Positions 1-6,380 of a DNA stretch of 9,387 nucleotides are shown piece after piece. A model generated the notes under the pieces. The model saw only the letters and a program-made list of their open reading frames with translations. It made no database searches and had not been told where the DNA came from. The stretch lies in NCBI GenBank assembly GCA_910586175.1, contig CAJUIJ010000091.1, positions 1 to 9,387 of the forward strand, written 5' to 3'. The DNA comes from an uncultured Muribaculaceae bacterium (lineage in GTDB: Bacteria; Bacteroidota; Bacteroidia; Bacteroidales; Muribaculaceae). The position numbers were made by a program, and so were the translations under genes. The stretch's first letter is position 1, and each line of letters begins with the position of its first letter.

Positions 1-22
1 TTGGAATATCGTTTTTTTTGTT

Positions 23-30
23 TATGTTTG
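23..30 (+). promoter_or_regulatory. Candidate -7 box upstream of tex (distal)
   Basis: The octamer TATGTTTG matches the Bacteroides -7 consensus TAnnTTTG exactly. The window starts with TTG at positions 1-3, about 19 bases upstream, which could be the end of a -33 TTTG cut by the window edge. Transcription would start near position 35 and leave a leader of roughly 95 bases. A second exact match lies at 73-80, so which one is used is open. Confidence 0.4.
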
Positions 31-72
31 CATTAGAAAAACTCATATGGGCTGTTTTTTGTACGCCCGAAT

Positions 73-80
73 TAGGTTTG
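73..80 (+). promoter_or_regulatory. Candidate -7 box upstream of tex (proximal)
   Basis: TAGGTTTG is an exact match to TAnnTTTG, placed to start transcription around position 85 and leave a leader of about 45 bases before the tex ATG. No TTTG lies at the usual distance of about 20 bases upstream. The nearest one, at 58-61, is too close, so the -33 part is weak. Confidence 0.35.
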
Positions 81-130
81 AATCAAAGAAGTGGCTCGAA
101 GAGAGCTTATTATTGTTATTTTGTCTTTAA

Positions 131-2278
131 ATGCAGGAATTAGTTAAGGATGTGGCAACGAGGCTTGGACTCCCGTATAGGTCTGTCGATACCACTGTAA
201 GACTTCTTGATGATGGTGCCACGGTGCCGTTTATCAGCCGTTATCGCAAGGAGATGACAGGAGGCCTTTCCGAGGTGGCTGTGCGCGATGTAGAGTCTAC
301 GTTGGTACAGGTGCGCAATCTATATACCCGCAAGGAGTTCGTGCGGGCAGCTATCGAGAATGCCGGGGCAATGAACCCGCAGCTCGATGAGCGGCTCCAT
401 TCTGCCCGCACGCTCACAGATGTGGAGGATATATATGCACCTTTCAAGCCCAAGAAGCATACGCGTGGCACTATGGCGCGCGATAAGGGCCTCGAGCCAT
501 TGGCAAAGATGATTATGTCTTCGCACACGGGAGACTGTGCAGGTTTGGCTATGAAGTTTATCGACGGCAAGAAAGTGAAAGGTAAAGATGATGCTTTGGC
601 CGGTGCCAGCGACATAATAGCCGAATGGGCTGCCGATAATGCGCGACTTCGCAACATCACACGCAATGAGTATCGCCGCAATGCCTCTATTGTGTGTCAC
701 CCGGCTAAGGATAAGGATGCCGAATTGTCGGCTTCCCCATATGCACAATATGCAGATTTCAACCAGCGTTTGCGTGGCATACCCTCTCACCGATATCTGG
801 CTATAAGGCGTGCCGAACGGGAGGGATTGCTGAAGGTGAGATACGAGCTTAAATCGCCCGGCAAATCGCTTGAAGAGTCGCTCGCGGATGCTTTTATGCC
901 ACAAATGGCTAAAGGGGAGTGTGCATTGATAATAGCCGGGGCTGTGGCAGATGCGTCAAAACGTTTACTGCGTCCGTCAGTAGAGAATGAGATTTCTGCC
1001 TCGCTCAAGGAGGAGGCAGACCGTGTGGCCATAGATATATTTGCCGATAACCTGCGGCAGCTTCTTCTGGCTGCTCCGCTCAAGAGGCGCCGCGTGCTTG
1101 CCATTGACCCCGGGTTCCGTACCGGATGCAAGGTGGTGGCACTCGATGAGCAGGGTAATCTGCTTGGTGAGGATGTGATTTATCCGGCTGTGCCACGCAA
1201 TGATACGGAGGGTGCTGCCGCCACGCTGTCGGCAATGATTACAAATTTTGGCCTTGATGCGATAGCTCTTGGCAGCGGCACCGCCTCGCGCGAAACTGAG
1301 CGTTTCCTGCATCAGTCGGGTCTTATGGACTCTGATGCGATATTTGTGGTTAGCGAGGATGGCGCGTCGGTTTATTCTGCTTCTGAGCTTGCGCGCGCTG
1401 AGTTTCCCGACAAGGATGTGACTGTGCGCGGGGCAGTGTCGATAGGTCGCCGTCTTATCGACCCGCTTGCGGAGCTTGTCAAAATTGACCCGAAGTCGAT
1501 AGGGGTGGGACAGTACCAACATGACGTGGACCAGACTGCGCTGAAGACAGCGCTCGACTATACGGTGATGAGTTGTGTAAACAGTGTGGGTGTCGACCTC
1601 AACACAGCCTCTGCAAGTCTGTTGCAATATGTATCGGGCATAGGCAAGACGCTTGCGTCAAATATTGTGAACTACAGGCGCGATAATGGACCCTTTGCAT
1701 CGCGACGCGATCTTCTTGATGTGCCACGTCTCGGGGCCAAAGCTTTCGAGCAGTGTGCAGGTTTCTTGCGTATCGCTGACGCTGAGGAACCACTCGACAA
1801 TACAGGCATACATCCCGAAAGTTATCCTCTCGTAAAGGCAATGGCGGCATCGGTGGGTGTAAGCCCTGAAGACCTGGTGGCCAACGATATGCTGCTCGAC
1901 AGCATAGATGTGGAACTGCTGGCCGCAAAGGGAATTGGCGGTCTTGACACAATGTATGATATCATAATGGAACTGCGCAAGCCCGGACGCGACCCGAGAC
2001 GCGATGATGTGGAGATGTTTGTGCCCGCCATTGATTCATTCGACCAACTCTATCTCGGCATGCGACTGCCGGGTGTGGTGGATAATATCACGGCATTCGG
2101 TGCGTTCATAAATCTTGGCATACATGAGAACGGTCTTCTCCATATCTCCAAGATATCGAGAAGACGACTCAATTCTGTATCAGACGTATTGCACCTCGGG
2201 CAGATTGTGGAAGTTGAAGTGGTTGAGATCGACCCATCACGAGGGCGAATCAGCCTATCTATGCTCCACCTCGAATAG
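131..2278 (+). CDS. tex: Tex-family RNA-binding transcription accessory protein
   Basis: Tex (YhgF) is a cytoplasmic nucleic-acid-binding protein related to eukaryotic Spt6. It is linked to transcription and RNA metabolism, and its exact biochemical role varies between species. The 715 residues cover the family from end to end. The N-terminal helical region holds the conserved VPFISRYRKE near residues 32-41. An RNase H-like YqgF domain begins at IDPGFRTGCK (325-334) and continues through GSGTASRETE (381-390). The family signature SIGRRLIDPLAELV lies at about 437-450 and VGQYQHDV at 459-466. A helix-hairpin-helix region follows, with SGIGKTLAS at 502-510. A C-terminal S1 RNA-binding domain occupies about 643-712 (GVVDNITAFGAFINLG, then GLLHIS). 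The ATG at 131 fits the family start and has no Shine-Dalgarno, which is normal in Bacteroidota. The usual Asn of the GNGTASRE motif is Ser382 here. The gene ends 9 bases before the convergent lipoprotein gene. Confidence 0.96.
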   Translation: MQELVKDVATRLGLPYRSVDTTVRLLDDGATVPFISRYRKEMTGGLSEVAVRDVESTLVQVRNLYTRKEFVRAAIENAGAMNPQLDERLHSARTLTDVEDIYAPFKPKKHTRGTMARDKGLEPLAKMIMSSHTGDCAGLAMKFIDGKKVKGKDDALAGASDIIAEWAADNARLRNITRNEYRRNASIVCHPAKDKDAELSASPYAQYADFNQRLRGIPSHRYLAIRRAEREGLLKVRYELKSPGKSLEESLADAFMPQMAKGECALIIAGAVADASKRLLRPSVENEISASLKEEADRVAIDIFADNLRQLLLAAPLKRRRVLAIDPGFRTGCKVVALDEQGNLLGEDVIYPAVPRNDTEGAAATLSAMITNFGLDAIALGSGTASRETERFLHQSGLMDSDAIFVVSEDGASVYSASELARAEFPDKDVTVRGAVSIGRRLIDPLAELVKIDPKSIGVGQYQHDVDQTALKTALDYTVMSCVNSVGVDLNTASASLLQYVSGIGKTLASNIVNYRRDNGPFASRRDLLDVPRLGAKAFEQCAGFLRIADAEEPLDNTGIHPESYPLVKAMAASVGVSPEDLVANDMLLDSIDVELLAAKGIGGLDTMYDIIMELRKPGRDPRRDDVEMFVPAIDSFDQLYLGMRLPGVVDNITAFGAFINLGIHENGLLHISKISRRRLNSVSDVLHLGQIVEVEVVEIDPSRGRISLSMLHLE

Positions 2279-2287
2279 CAGGCAGAG

Positions 2288-2575
2288 TCAGTTAGGCCGT
2301 TTCTGCATGTCGGCCTTTATCGCATCATTGAAGGCGGTCTCGAATTCCTCCATGGATTTGGGGTCGCCATCATATTTTTCGCGACATTCGCTTGCAAATT
2401 CATCATAGGCTTTGGCTGCGTTCTGCACCTCGTCGGAGTCATAACTATGGTCCAGATTTACATCGCGCATCTCCATGGCCAACTCTGCAGCCTTCTTGCC
2501 GTCAGATGCCGGACTGTTGCAACCTGTAATGCACACCAACACTATGCCGCAAAGCAATATATTTATAAGTCTCAT
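2288..2575 (-). CDS. Small lipoprotein of unknown function
   Basis: This is a 95-residue protein that I do not recognise as any named family. It has a classic lipoprotein signal peptide: short basic start (MR), hydrophobic core at about residues 3-16, then lipobox ITGC with the lipidated cysteine at residue 19. The mature part, about 76 residues, is hydrophilic, rich in Asp, Glu, Lys and Ala, and predicted by eye to be mostly helical, with the conserved-looking string AYDEFASECREKYDGD at 56-71. A second cysteine lies at about residue 64. Residues after Cys19 (NSPASDGKK) lack the acidic run linked to surface export in Bacteroidota, so an inner-face outer-membrane location is likelier (inference). 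The start ATG has no Shine-Dalgarno. The gene converges on tex and lies downstream of the permease gene on the same strand, but 237 bases and a terminator-like hairpin separate them. Confidence 0.8.
   Translation of the reverse strand: MRLINILLCGIVLVCITGCNSPASDGKKAAELAMEMRDVNLDHSYDSDEVQNAAKAYDEFASECREKYDGDPKSMEEFETAFNDAIKADMQKRPN
2294..2316 (+). terminator. Possible tex terminator inside the convergent gene
   Basis: AGGCCG (2294-2299) and CGGCCT (2311-2316) form a perfect 6-bp GC-rich stem with an 11-base loop, followed by TTAT. It starts 16 bases after the tex stop codon, the expected place for an intrinsic terminator, but the T tract is short and broken. It lies within the last codons of the lipoprotein gene on the other strand, so the bases are also under coding constraint. 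Confidence 0.35.
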
Positions 2576-2603
2576 GATTGTCTGGTTATTGAGTATAAAA
2601 TAC

Positions 2604-2628
2604 CAAATCTGAAGTTGTGTCAGATTTG
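2604..2628. repeat. Perfect 9-bp inverted repeat in the lipoprotein leader
   Basis: CAAATCTGA (2604-2612) and TCAGATTTG (2620-2628) are exact reverse complements around a 7-base loop. On the minus strand the repeat ends 28 bases before the lipoprotein ATG and is followed by GTATTTTATAC. It could be an mRNA hairpin, a weak terminator, or a protein-binding operator. The sequence does not decide between these. Confidence 0.55.
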
Positions 2629-2644
2629 TTCTTAAATTTAGTTA

Positions 2645-2671
2645 TAGGTGAAATGTAGATTTAATCACCTA
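2645..2671. repeat. Perfect 7-bp inverted repeat, possible operator
   Basis: TAGGTGA (2645-2651) and TCACCTA (2665-2671) are exact reverse complements separated by 13 AT-rich bases. The spacing suits either a loose hairpin or a dimer binding site with half-sites about two helical turns apart centre to centre. It lies upstream of the lipoprotein gene, between the 9-bp inverted repeat and a candidate -7 box. Confidence 0.4.
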
Positions 2672-2713
2672 ATCTTTAGACTCCCTATTATGGATTTGGT
2701 TTAGAACCCTTCT

Positions 2714-2721
2714 CAAAAATA
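2714..2721 (-). promoter_or_regulatory. Candidate -7 box for the lipoprotein gene
   Basis: On the minus strand this reads TATTTTTG, an exact match to TAnnTTTG. It would start transcription near 2709 and give a leader of about 135 bases containing both inverted repeats. No TTTG is found about 20 bases further upstream, and the site lies in an A/T-rich stretch next to a terminator tract, so the match could be chance. Confidence 0.3.
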
Positions 2722-2723
2722 TG

Positions 2724-2752
2724 AAAAAAAGTGACAGTCGCGCAGCTGACTG
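2724..2752 (-). terminator. Probable terminator of the permease gene
   Basis: Reading the minus strand, CAGTC, an 8-base loop and GACTG form a 5-bp stem (2752 down to 2735), followed by TCAC and a run of seven T (2730-2724). It lies about 60 bases after the permease stop. The four bases between stem and T tract weaken the call. A second small hairpin (CACACA/TGTGTG, 2781-2797) lies between it and the stop codon. Confidence 0.45.
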
Positions 2753-2780
2753 GCTTAACTGCATACACAGCTATAGGTCA

Positions 2781-2797
2781 CACACAAAGTATGTGTG
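2781..2797. repeat. Small inverted repeat after the permease gene
   Basis: CACACA (2781-2786) and TGTGTG (2792-2797) pair around the loop AAGTA. It lies 16 bases past the permease stop on the minus strand and has no T tract after it. It may add structure to the 3' end of the permease mRNA. It could also be chance in a CA-rich stretch. Confidence 0.3.
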
Positions 2798-2812
2798 CAA
2801 TCTATAAGCATC

Positions 2813-4054
2813 TCATTCAGTGCGCATAGCATCAGTGGGTGATATGCCGGCCACGAAACGTGATGGTAATATAAGGGCAACGTATATAAGCACAAGGCAT
2901 ACGGCATTAAGCAGCAAAATCCACCAGACGTCAAGCTGAACGGGCACAAAGTCGATGTAATATGCATCTGCATCGAGCGGCAGGAAATGCCAATGCTGCT
3001 GAGCCGACAGTATGGCGATAGTCAATATATTGCCTATGATAAGACCTATAAAGGCAACTTTCAGAGCGAGATATATAAATACCTCTCGCACCTGACCTAT
3101 TGAGGCCCCCATGGCGCGGGCCACACCTATGAAGCTTTTCTTGTCGAGTATCAATATCAGCATTCCTGATATAAGTGTGGCAATAGCCACTATGGCCATC
3201 AGACTGAGTATCACAATCACGTTGGTATCAAGCAGCGATAGCCAGTTGAAATATGCAGCCCCTTGATTCAGCGCGTTGTCTACTGTGTATTGCCGGTATA
3301 TCTGTCCGTTGGCTATTGCTTGTACCAAGTCATGATTTAGCTGTTCGGTATACTCAGCCACCTTATTGAAGTCATCAGTCTGAATCTGAAGACTGGTGCC
3401 CTGTGTCGGTAAAACTCCGGCAAGTTTCTGAACAAGGGGGAGTGCTCCGTAGGCTATAACGCCATCATAAGAGTCGAAATGGGAGTTGAATATCCCGCTA
3501 ACCTCAAGTCTTCGCACCCTCACATCGTCTGATATGAAGTATGTATCGATTTTGTCGCCCGGTTTGAGACCAAGCTCATCGGCAGCTATTCGTGATATTA
3601 CAATCTTGTTGCCTTCGTCCGCCACTTTGTATTCAGGAATTTTACCCTCTTCAAGGTTTCGCTTTATGAACGCGTGAGTAGACGCGCCATTGAGTGTGCG
3701 CAGATATATGCCTTTGAAATCAGTCGGTGTCTTTAAGATGGCCGGTATCGAGGCCTCAAGACTATAGTCGGTCACAAATGGTTCATTGTCGAGCAGTTCG
3801 CGCATGGAAGGAGTGAGGGTGAATACATTGTCTTCGTTCTCGTGTGTCGGCATTGCGTAAACCGAGATATGCGAATTGAAGCCGATAATCTTGTCGCGGA
3901 TCTCCCGCTTGAACCCGAGCACAATTGATACGGCGGCAATCATCACCGCTACCGACAGGGCTACGGCTGTCACCGATACTTTAATGGCAGGCGAACTTTT
4001 GCGCCCACCTGACGAAAGTGAGAGCCTTCTCGCTACAAACAATGAAAACTTCAT
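2813..4054 (-). CDS. LolC/LolE-type ABC transporter permease (FtsX superfamily)
   Basis: This inner-membrane permease of 413 residues has the MacB/LolCE/FtsX plan. A first membrane helix at about residues 28-48 (VALSVAVMIAAVSIVLGF) is followed by a periplasmic domain of roughly 220 residues (50-270). Three more helices lie near 278-303, 325-350 and 374-397. The cytoplasmic loop after helix 2 carries the coupling-helix motif LDKKSFIGVARAMGAS (303-318), which in this family contacts the ATPase. The C-terminus VAGISPTDAMRTE matches the usual ending of family members. LolCDE-type systems extract lipoproteins from the inner membrane and pass them to a carrier, but other members move other substrates, so the substrate here is not proven. 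No LolD-like ATPase gene is in the window. The start fits the family N-terminus, has no Shine-Dalgarno, and lies only 5 bases after a -7 box, which suggests a leaderless mRNA. Confidence 0.9.
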   Translation of the reverse strand: MKFSLFVARRLSLSSGGRKSSPAIKVSVTAVALSVAVMIAAVSIVLGFKREIRDKIIGFNSHISVYAMPTHENEDNVFTLTPSMRELLDNEPFVTDYSLEASIPAILKTPTDFKGIYLRTLNGASTHAFIKRNLEEGKIPEYKVADEGNKIVISRIAADELGLKPGDKIDTYFISDDVRVRRLEVSGIFNSHFDSYDGVIAYGALPLVQKLAGVLPTQGTSLQIQTDDFNKVAEYTEQLNHDLVQAIANGQIYRQYTVDNALNQGAAYFNWLSLLDTNVIVILSLMAIVAIATLISGMLILILDKKSFIGVARAMGASIGQVREVFIYLALKVAFIGLIIGNILTIAILSAQQHWHFLPLDADAYYIDFVPVQLDVWWILLLNAVCLVLIYVALILPSRFVAGISPTDAMRTE

Positions 4055-4058
4055 GACA

Positions 4059-4090
4059 CAAAATTACGTTATACGTTTTAAAAAAACAAA
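4059..4090 (-). promoter_or_regulatory. Bacteroides-type promoter of the permease gene
   Basis: On the minus strand, TTTG (4090-4087), a 20-base spacer and TAATTTTG (4066-4059) match both parts of the -33/-7 consensus at normal spacing. Since the -7 box normally ends about 4-5 bases before the transcription start, transcription would begin at about 4054, the first base of the permease ATG. This is the best promoter match in the window. Confidence 0.6.
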
Positions 4091-4092
4091 TA

Positions 4093-4111
4093 ATGCTCAA
4101 CCTCAGAGCAT
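4093..4111 (+). repeat. Inverted repeat in the ppk upstream region
   Basis: ATGCTC (4093-4098) and GAGCAT (4106-4111) are exact reverse complements around a 7-base loop. It lies between the permease promoter and the ppk coding region, just upstream of the permease -33 element. It could be an operator for either divergent gene or, if transcription starts upstream, a leader hairpin. Confidence 0.35.
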
Positions 4112-4130
4112 ACCTCTTTGTTGAAATGTA

Positions 4131-4154
4131 GAGAGGTGCACTCTCGCCGTGCAC
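4131..4154 (+). promoter_or_regulatory. Overlapping alternative hairpins upstream of ppk
   Basis: Two stems compete for the same bases. GAGAG (4131-4135) can pair with CTCTC (4141-4145) around GTGCA, or GTGCAC (4136-4141) can pair with GTGCAC (4149-4154) around TCTCGCC. GTGCAC is itself a palindrome, so the second pair is also a direct repeat and could be two protein-binding sites. The element ends 30 bases before the ppk Shine-Dalgarno. A regulatory role is inference. Confidence 0.35.
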
Positions 4155-4184
4155 TGAGTTATTACGAGATTACCAAACAGTAGT

Positions 4185-4189
4185 AGGAG
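4185..4189 (+). promoter_or_regulatory. Shine-Dalgarno of ppk
   Basis: AGGAG lies 6 bases before the ATG at 4196, an ideal spacing. It is notable because other starts in this window, like most in Bacteroidota, lack one. It also supports choosing this ATG over the internal Met at codon 19. I found no TAnnTTTG -7 box for ppk in the 141-base divergent spacer. Confidence 0.55.
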
Positions 4190-4195
4190 ATAATC

Positions 4196-6310
4196 ATGGC
4201 AGAGAAGAATGCAGAAAAGAAGAGGATAAGAGAGACTCACAGCACCGCTATGGATGCGGAACTTCCCTATGTTGACCGCGATGTAAGCTGGATGTATTTC
4301 AACCATCGAATACTTCAGGAGGCATGGCGAGAGGAGGTGCCATTGTTGGAGCGAATGTCATTTCTCGGCATTTATTCCAACAATCTCGACGAGTTTTTCA
4401 GGGTGCGCATGGCCACTCTCTCGCGCATAGCCGAGTTGTCAGGCAAGTCAACTCTTTCTGACAGTCGCAAGGCTTTGGATGTATACCAACGTATCAGTGC
4501 TATTGATATTGAGTATGCTGCCGAATACGCACGTTGTGTGAAGCAAGTTACTTCTAAGCTTGCCGACACTGGCATAAGGCTCATTAATGAGTCAGAACTC
4601 GACGAAGAGCAACGTCACTATGTGCGTTGCCTGTTTCGCAACAAAATTTCCGGTTATGTCTCACCCGTATGGTTCTCCAAGTTAAGTGAGTTCACTGAGG
4701 AGAGCGACAGCCGGATATATCTTGCTGTCGAGCTATCCGGACGCGACACCAAGACAGACTATGCGTTGATACAGCTCCCCACTTCCACATGCAGCCGATT
4801 CGTCACACTCCCGTCAGTCATGGATGCGGAGGGGCGTAAGACTGATTATGTGATGTATCTCGACGATGTGGTGAGATTCTGTTTGCCAATGATTTTTCCG
4901 GGCATGGGATATACTGATTTTCGGGCCTATTCGTTCAAATTTACGAGAGATGCAGAGATGGAGATTGACAATGATCTCCATATGGGGCCTATGGACAAAA
5001 TCGCCAAGGCGGTGCGTAGCCGCAAGAAGGGAGCAGCTCTCAGGGTGATATATGACGCAGAGATGCCGCAGCAGATGCTTTCGCAGCTTGTCAAGAAGCT
5101 CAAGCTCGACCGCCTCGACACGATGCTTCCCTCCGGCCGCTACCATAACCATAAGGATTTCATGTCGTTCCCATCGTTCGGACGCTCTGACCTGAAATAT
5201 GCTCCATGGCCACCGGTTATTCCCGGCGAGTTGAAGCGCAACGGCTCATTGTTGCAGATTGTCACAGAGAAAGACCGTTCGGTGCAGGTACCTTATCAGT
5301 CGTTTGACTATGTGGTGCGCCTGCTTCAGGAGGCCGCCGTATCAAAAAATGTGAAGAGCATCAAGATTACACTTTATCGGCTTGCCGGAAACTCTGAAAT
5401 TGCGAGGGCACTCATTTGTGCCGCGCGCAATGGCAAAAAAGTTACGGCTGTTGTGGAGCTGCTCGCCCGTTTTGATGAATCGAGCAACATCAGCTACGCC
5501 AAAGAGATGCAGGCTGCGGGTGTCAATGTCGTGTTTGGTGTAGACGGTCTCAAGATTCATTCGAAGATTGTCCTGATTGGATTGCGTAATGGCCATGATA
5601 TAGCGGTGGTGGGCACCGGTAATTTTCATGAGGGCAATGCAAGAGTTTACACCGACTATTTCATGATGACCGCCGATAAGCGCATTACCTCTGATGTAGC
5701 TAAGGTGTTTGACGTAATAAAGCGACCTTACAAGCAGCAGTCGTTCTCGCATTTGCTTGTATCTCCGTTTACCATGCGCAAGGAATTCCTGAGGCTGATT
5801 GAAGATGAGATAACAAATGCCAAAGCAGGCAAGGAGGCTTGGATTAAGATAAAGATCAACCATATCACCGATGAGGAAATGGTGGCAGCCCTTTATAAGG
5901 CATCGCAGGCGGGTGTAAAGATTGACCTGCTCGTGCGTGGCAACTGTTCGCTAGTGACGGGGGTGCCGGGGGTGAGCGAGAATATTCATGCCGTAGGCAT
6001 AATAGACCGTTATCTCGAGCATTCGCGTATTTTCATATTTTGCGCGGGTGGGCAAGAGAAAACATTCATGGGTTCTGCTGACTGGATGCCGCGCAATCTT
6101 GACCGCCGCATAGAGGTGGTGGCACGAGTATTCGATCCCGATATCAAGGCGGATATGAAGCGAACTGTAGGGTATGGCCTGCGCGACAATGTGCAGGCAA
6201 GGGTAGTGGATGGTTCAGGCAAGAATGAGATAGTGAAAATTCCCGGTGAGGATAAGCCATTCCGTTCGCAGCAAGAACTATATGAAACATACGTTTCAAT
6301 TAATAATTAA
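4196..6310 (+). CDS. ppk: Polyphosphate kinase 1
   Basis: PPK1 reversibly transfers the terminal phosphate of ATP onto a growing inorganic polyphosphate chain and is usually associated with the inner face of the membrane. The 704 residues give all four family domains. The N-terminal domain opens with VDRDVSWMYFNHRILQEA (26-43) and SNNLDEFF (61-68), and the head domain spans about 130-330. The two phospholipase D-like catalytic domains follow, with TLYRLAGNS at 392-400 and ARFDESSN at 424-431. The histidine that carries the phosphate during catalysis is His455 in KIHSK, and the second conserved histidine is His609 in LEHSR. MGSADWMPRNLDRR (625-638) is also in place. All key residues are present, so the enzyme should be active. 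The first 20 or so residues are a charged extension (MAEKNAEKKR) before the conserved region. ppx follows 70 bases downstream, a likely operon. Confidence 0.97.
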   Translation: MAEKNAEKKRIRETHSTAMDAELPYVDRDVSWMYFNHRILQEAWREEVPLLERMSFLGIYSNNLDEFFRVRMATLSRIAELSGKSTLSDSRKALDVYQRISAIDIEYAAEYARCVKQVTSKLADTGIRLINESELDEEQRHYVRCLFRNKISGYVSPVWFSKLSEFTEESDSRIYLAVELSGRDTKTDYALIQLPTSTCSRFVTLPSVMDAEGRKTDYVMYLDDVVRFCLPMIFPGMGYTDFRAYSFKFTRDAEMEIDNDLHMGPMDKIAKAVRSRKKGAALRVIYDAEMPQQMLSQLVKKLKLDRLDTMLPSGRYHNHKDFMSFPSFGRSDLKYAPWPPVIPGELKRNGSLLQIVTEKDRSVQVPYQSFDYVVRLLQEAAVSKNVKSIKITLYRLAGNSEIARALICAARNGKKVTAVVELLARFDESSNISYAKEMQAAGVNVVFGVDGLKIHSKIVLIGLRNGHDIAVVGTGNFHEGNARVYTDYFMMTADKRITSDVAKVFDVIKRPYKQQSFSHLLVSPFTMRKEFLRLIEDEITNAKAGKEAWIKIKINHITDEEMVAALYKASQAGVKIDLLVRGNCSLVTGVPGVSENIHAVGIIDRYLEHSRIFIFCAGGQEKTFMGSADWMPRNLDRRIEVVARVFDPDIKADMKRTVGYGLRDNVQARVVDGSGKNEIVKIPGEDKPFRSQQELYETYVSINN

Positions 6311-6331
6311 AAGAATAGTGAATAACTGTTT

Positions 6332-6342
6332 GCTGACGCAGC
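6332..6342 (+). repeat. Short hairpin between ppk and ppx
   Basis: GCTG and CAGC pair around ACG, 21 bases after the ppk stop. There is no T tract, so it is unlikely to end transcription. It may stabilise the upstream part of the message or tune ppx level, but a 4-bp stem can easily be chance. The bases overlap a 12-base string, CGCAGCTGACTG, that also occurs at 2741-2752. Confidence 0.2.
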
Positions 6343-6380
6343 TGACTGAAAATTAAAAAGACTAAACAACTCCATATCAT

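Noticed and set aside
49..68. GGGC/GCCC pairing upstream of tex
   Set aside because: It has only four base pairs around a 12-base loop, which is too weak to call as a structure.
977..1627. A 216-codon open frame on the minus strand inside tex
   Set aside because: It lies wholly opposite conserved YqgF and HhH coding sequence, with no recognisable protein features. The same applies to the other minus-strand frames within tex.
2447..2635. A 62-codon plus-strand frame across the lipoprotein 5' end and spacer
   Set aside because: It lies opposite the signal peptide of the lipoprotein, has no domain, and depends on AT-rich spacer sequence for its tail.
4250..4252. Internal ATG at codon 19 of ppk as the true start
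   Set aside because: It is closer to the conserved region, but no Shine-Dalgarno precedes it, whereas AGGAG is ideally placed for the ATG at 4196.
5342..5863. A 173-codon open frame on the minus strand inside ppk
   Set aside because: It overlaps the catalytic domains of PPK1 in antisense and shows no family motifs, so it is a by-product of the codon use of ppk.
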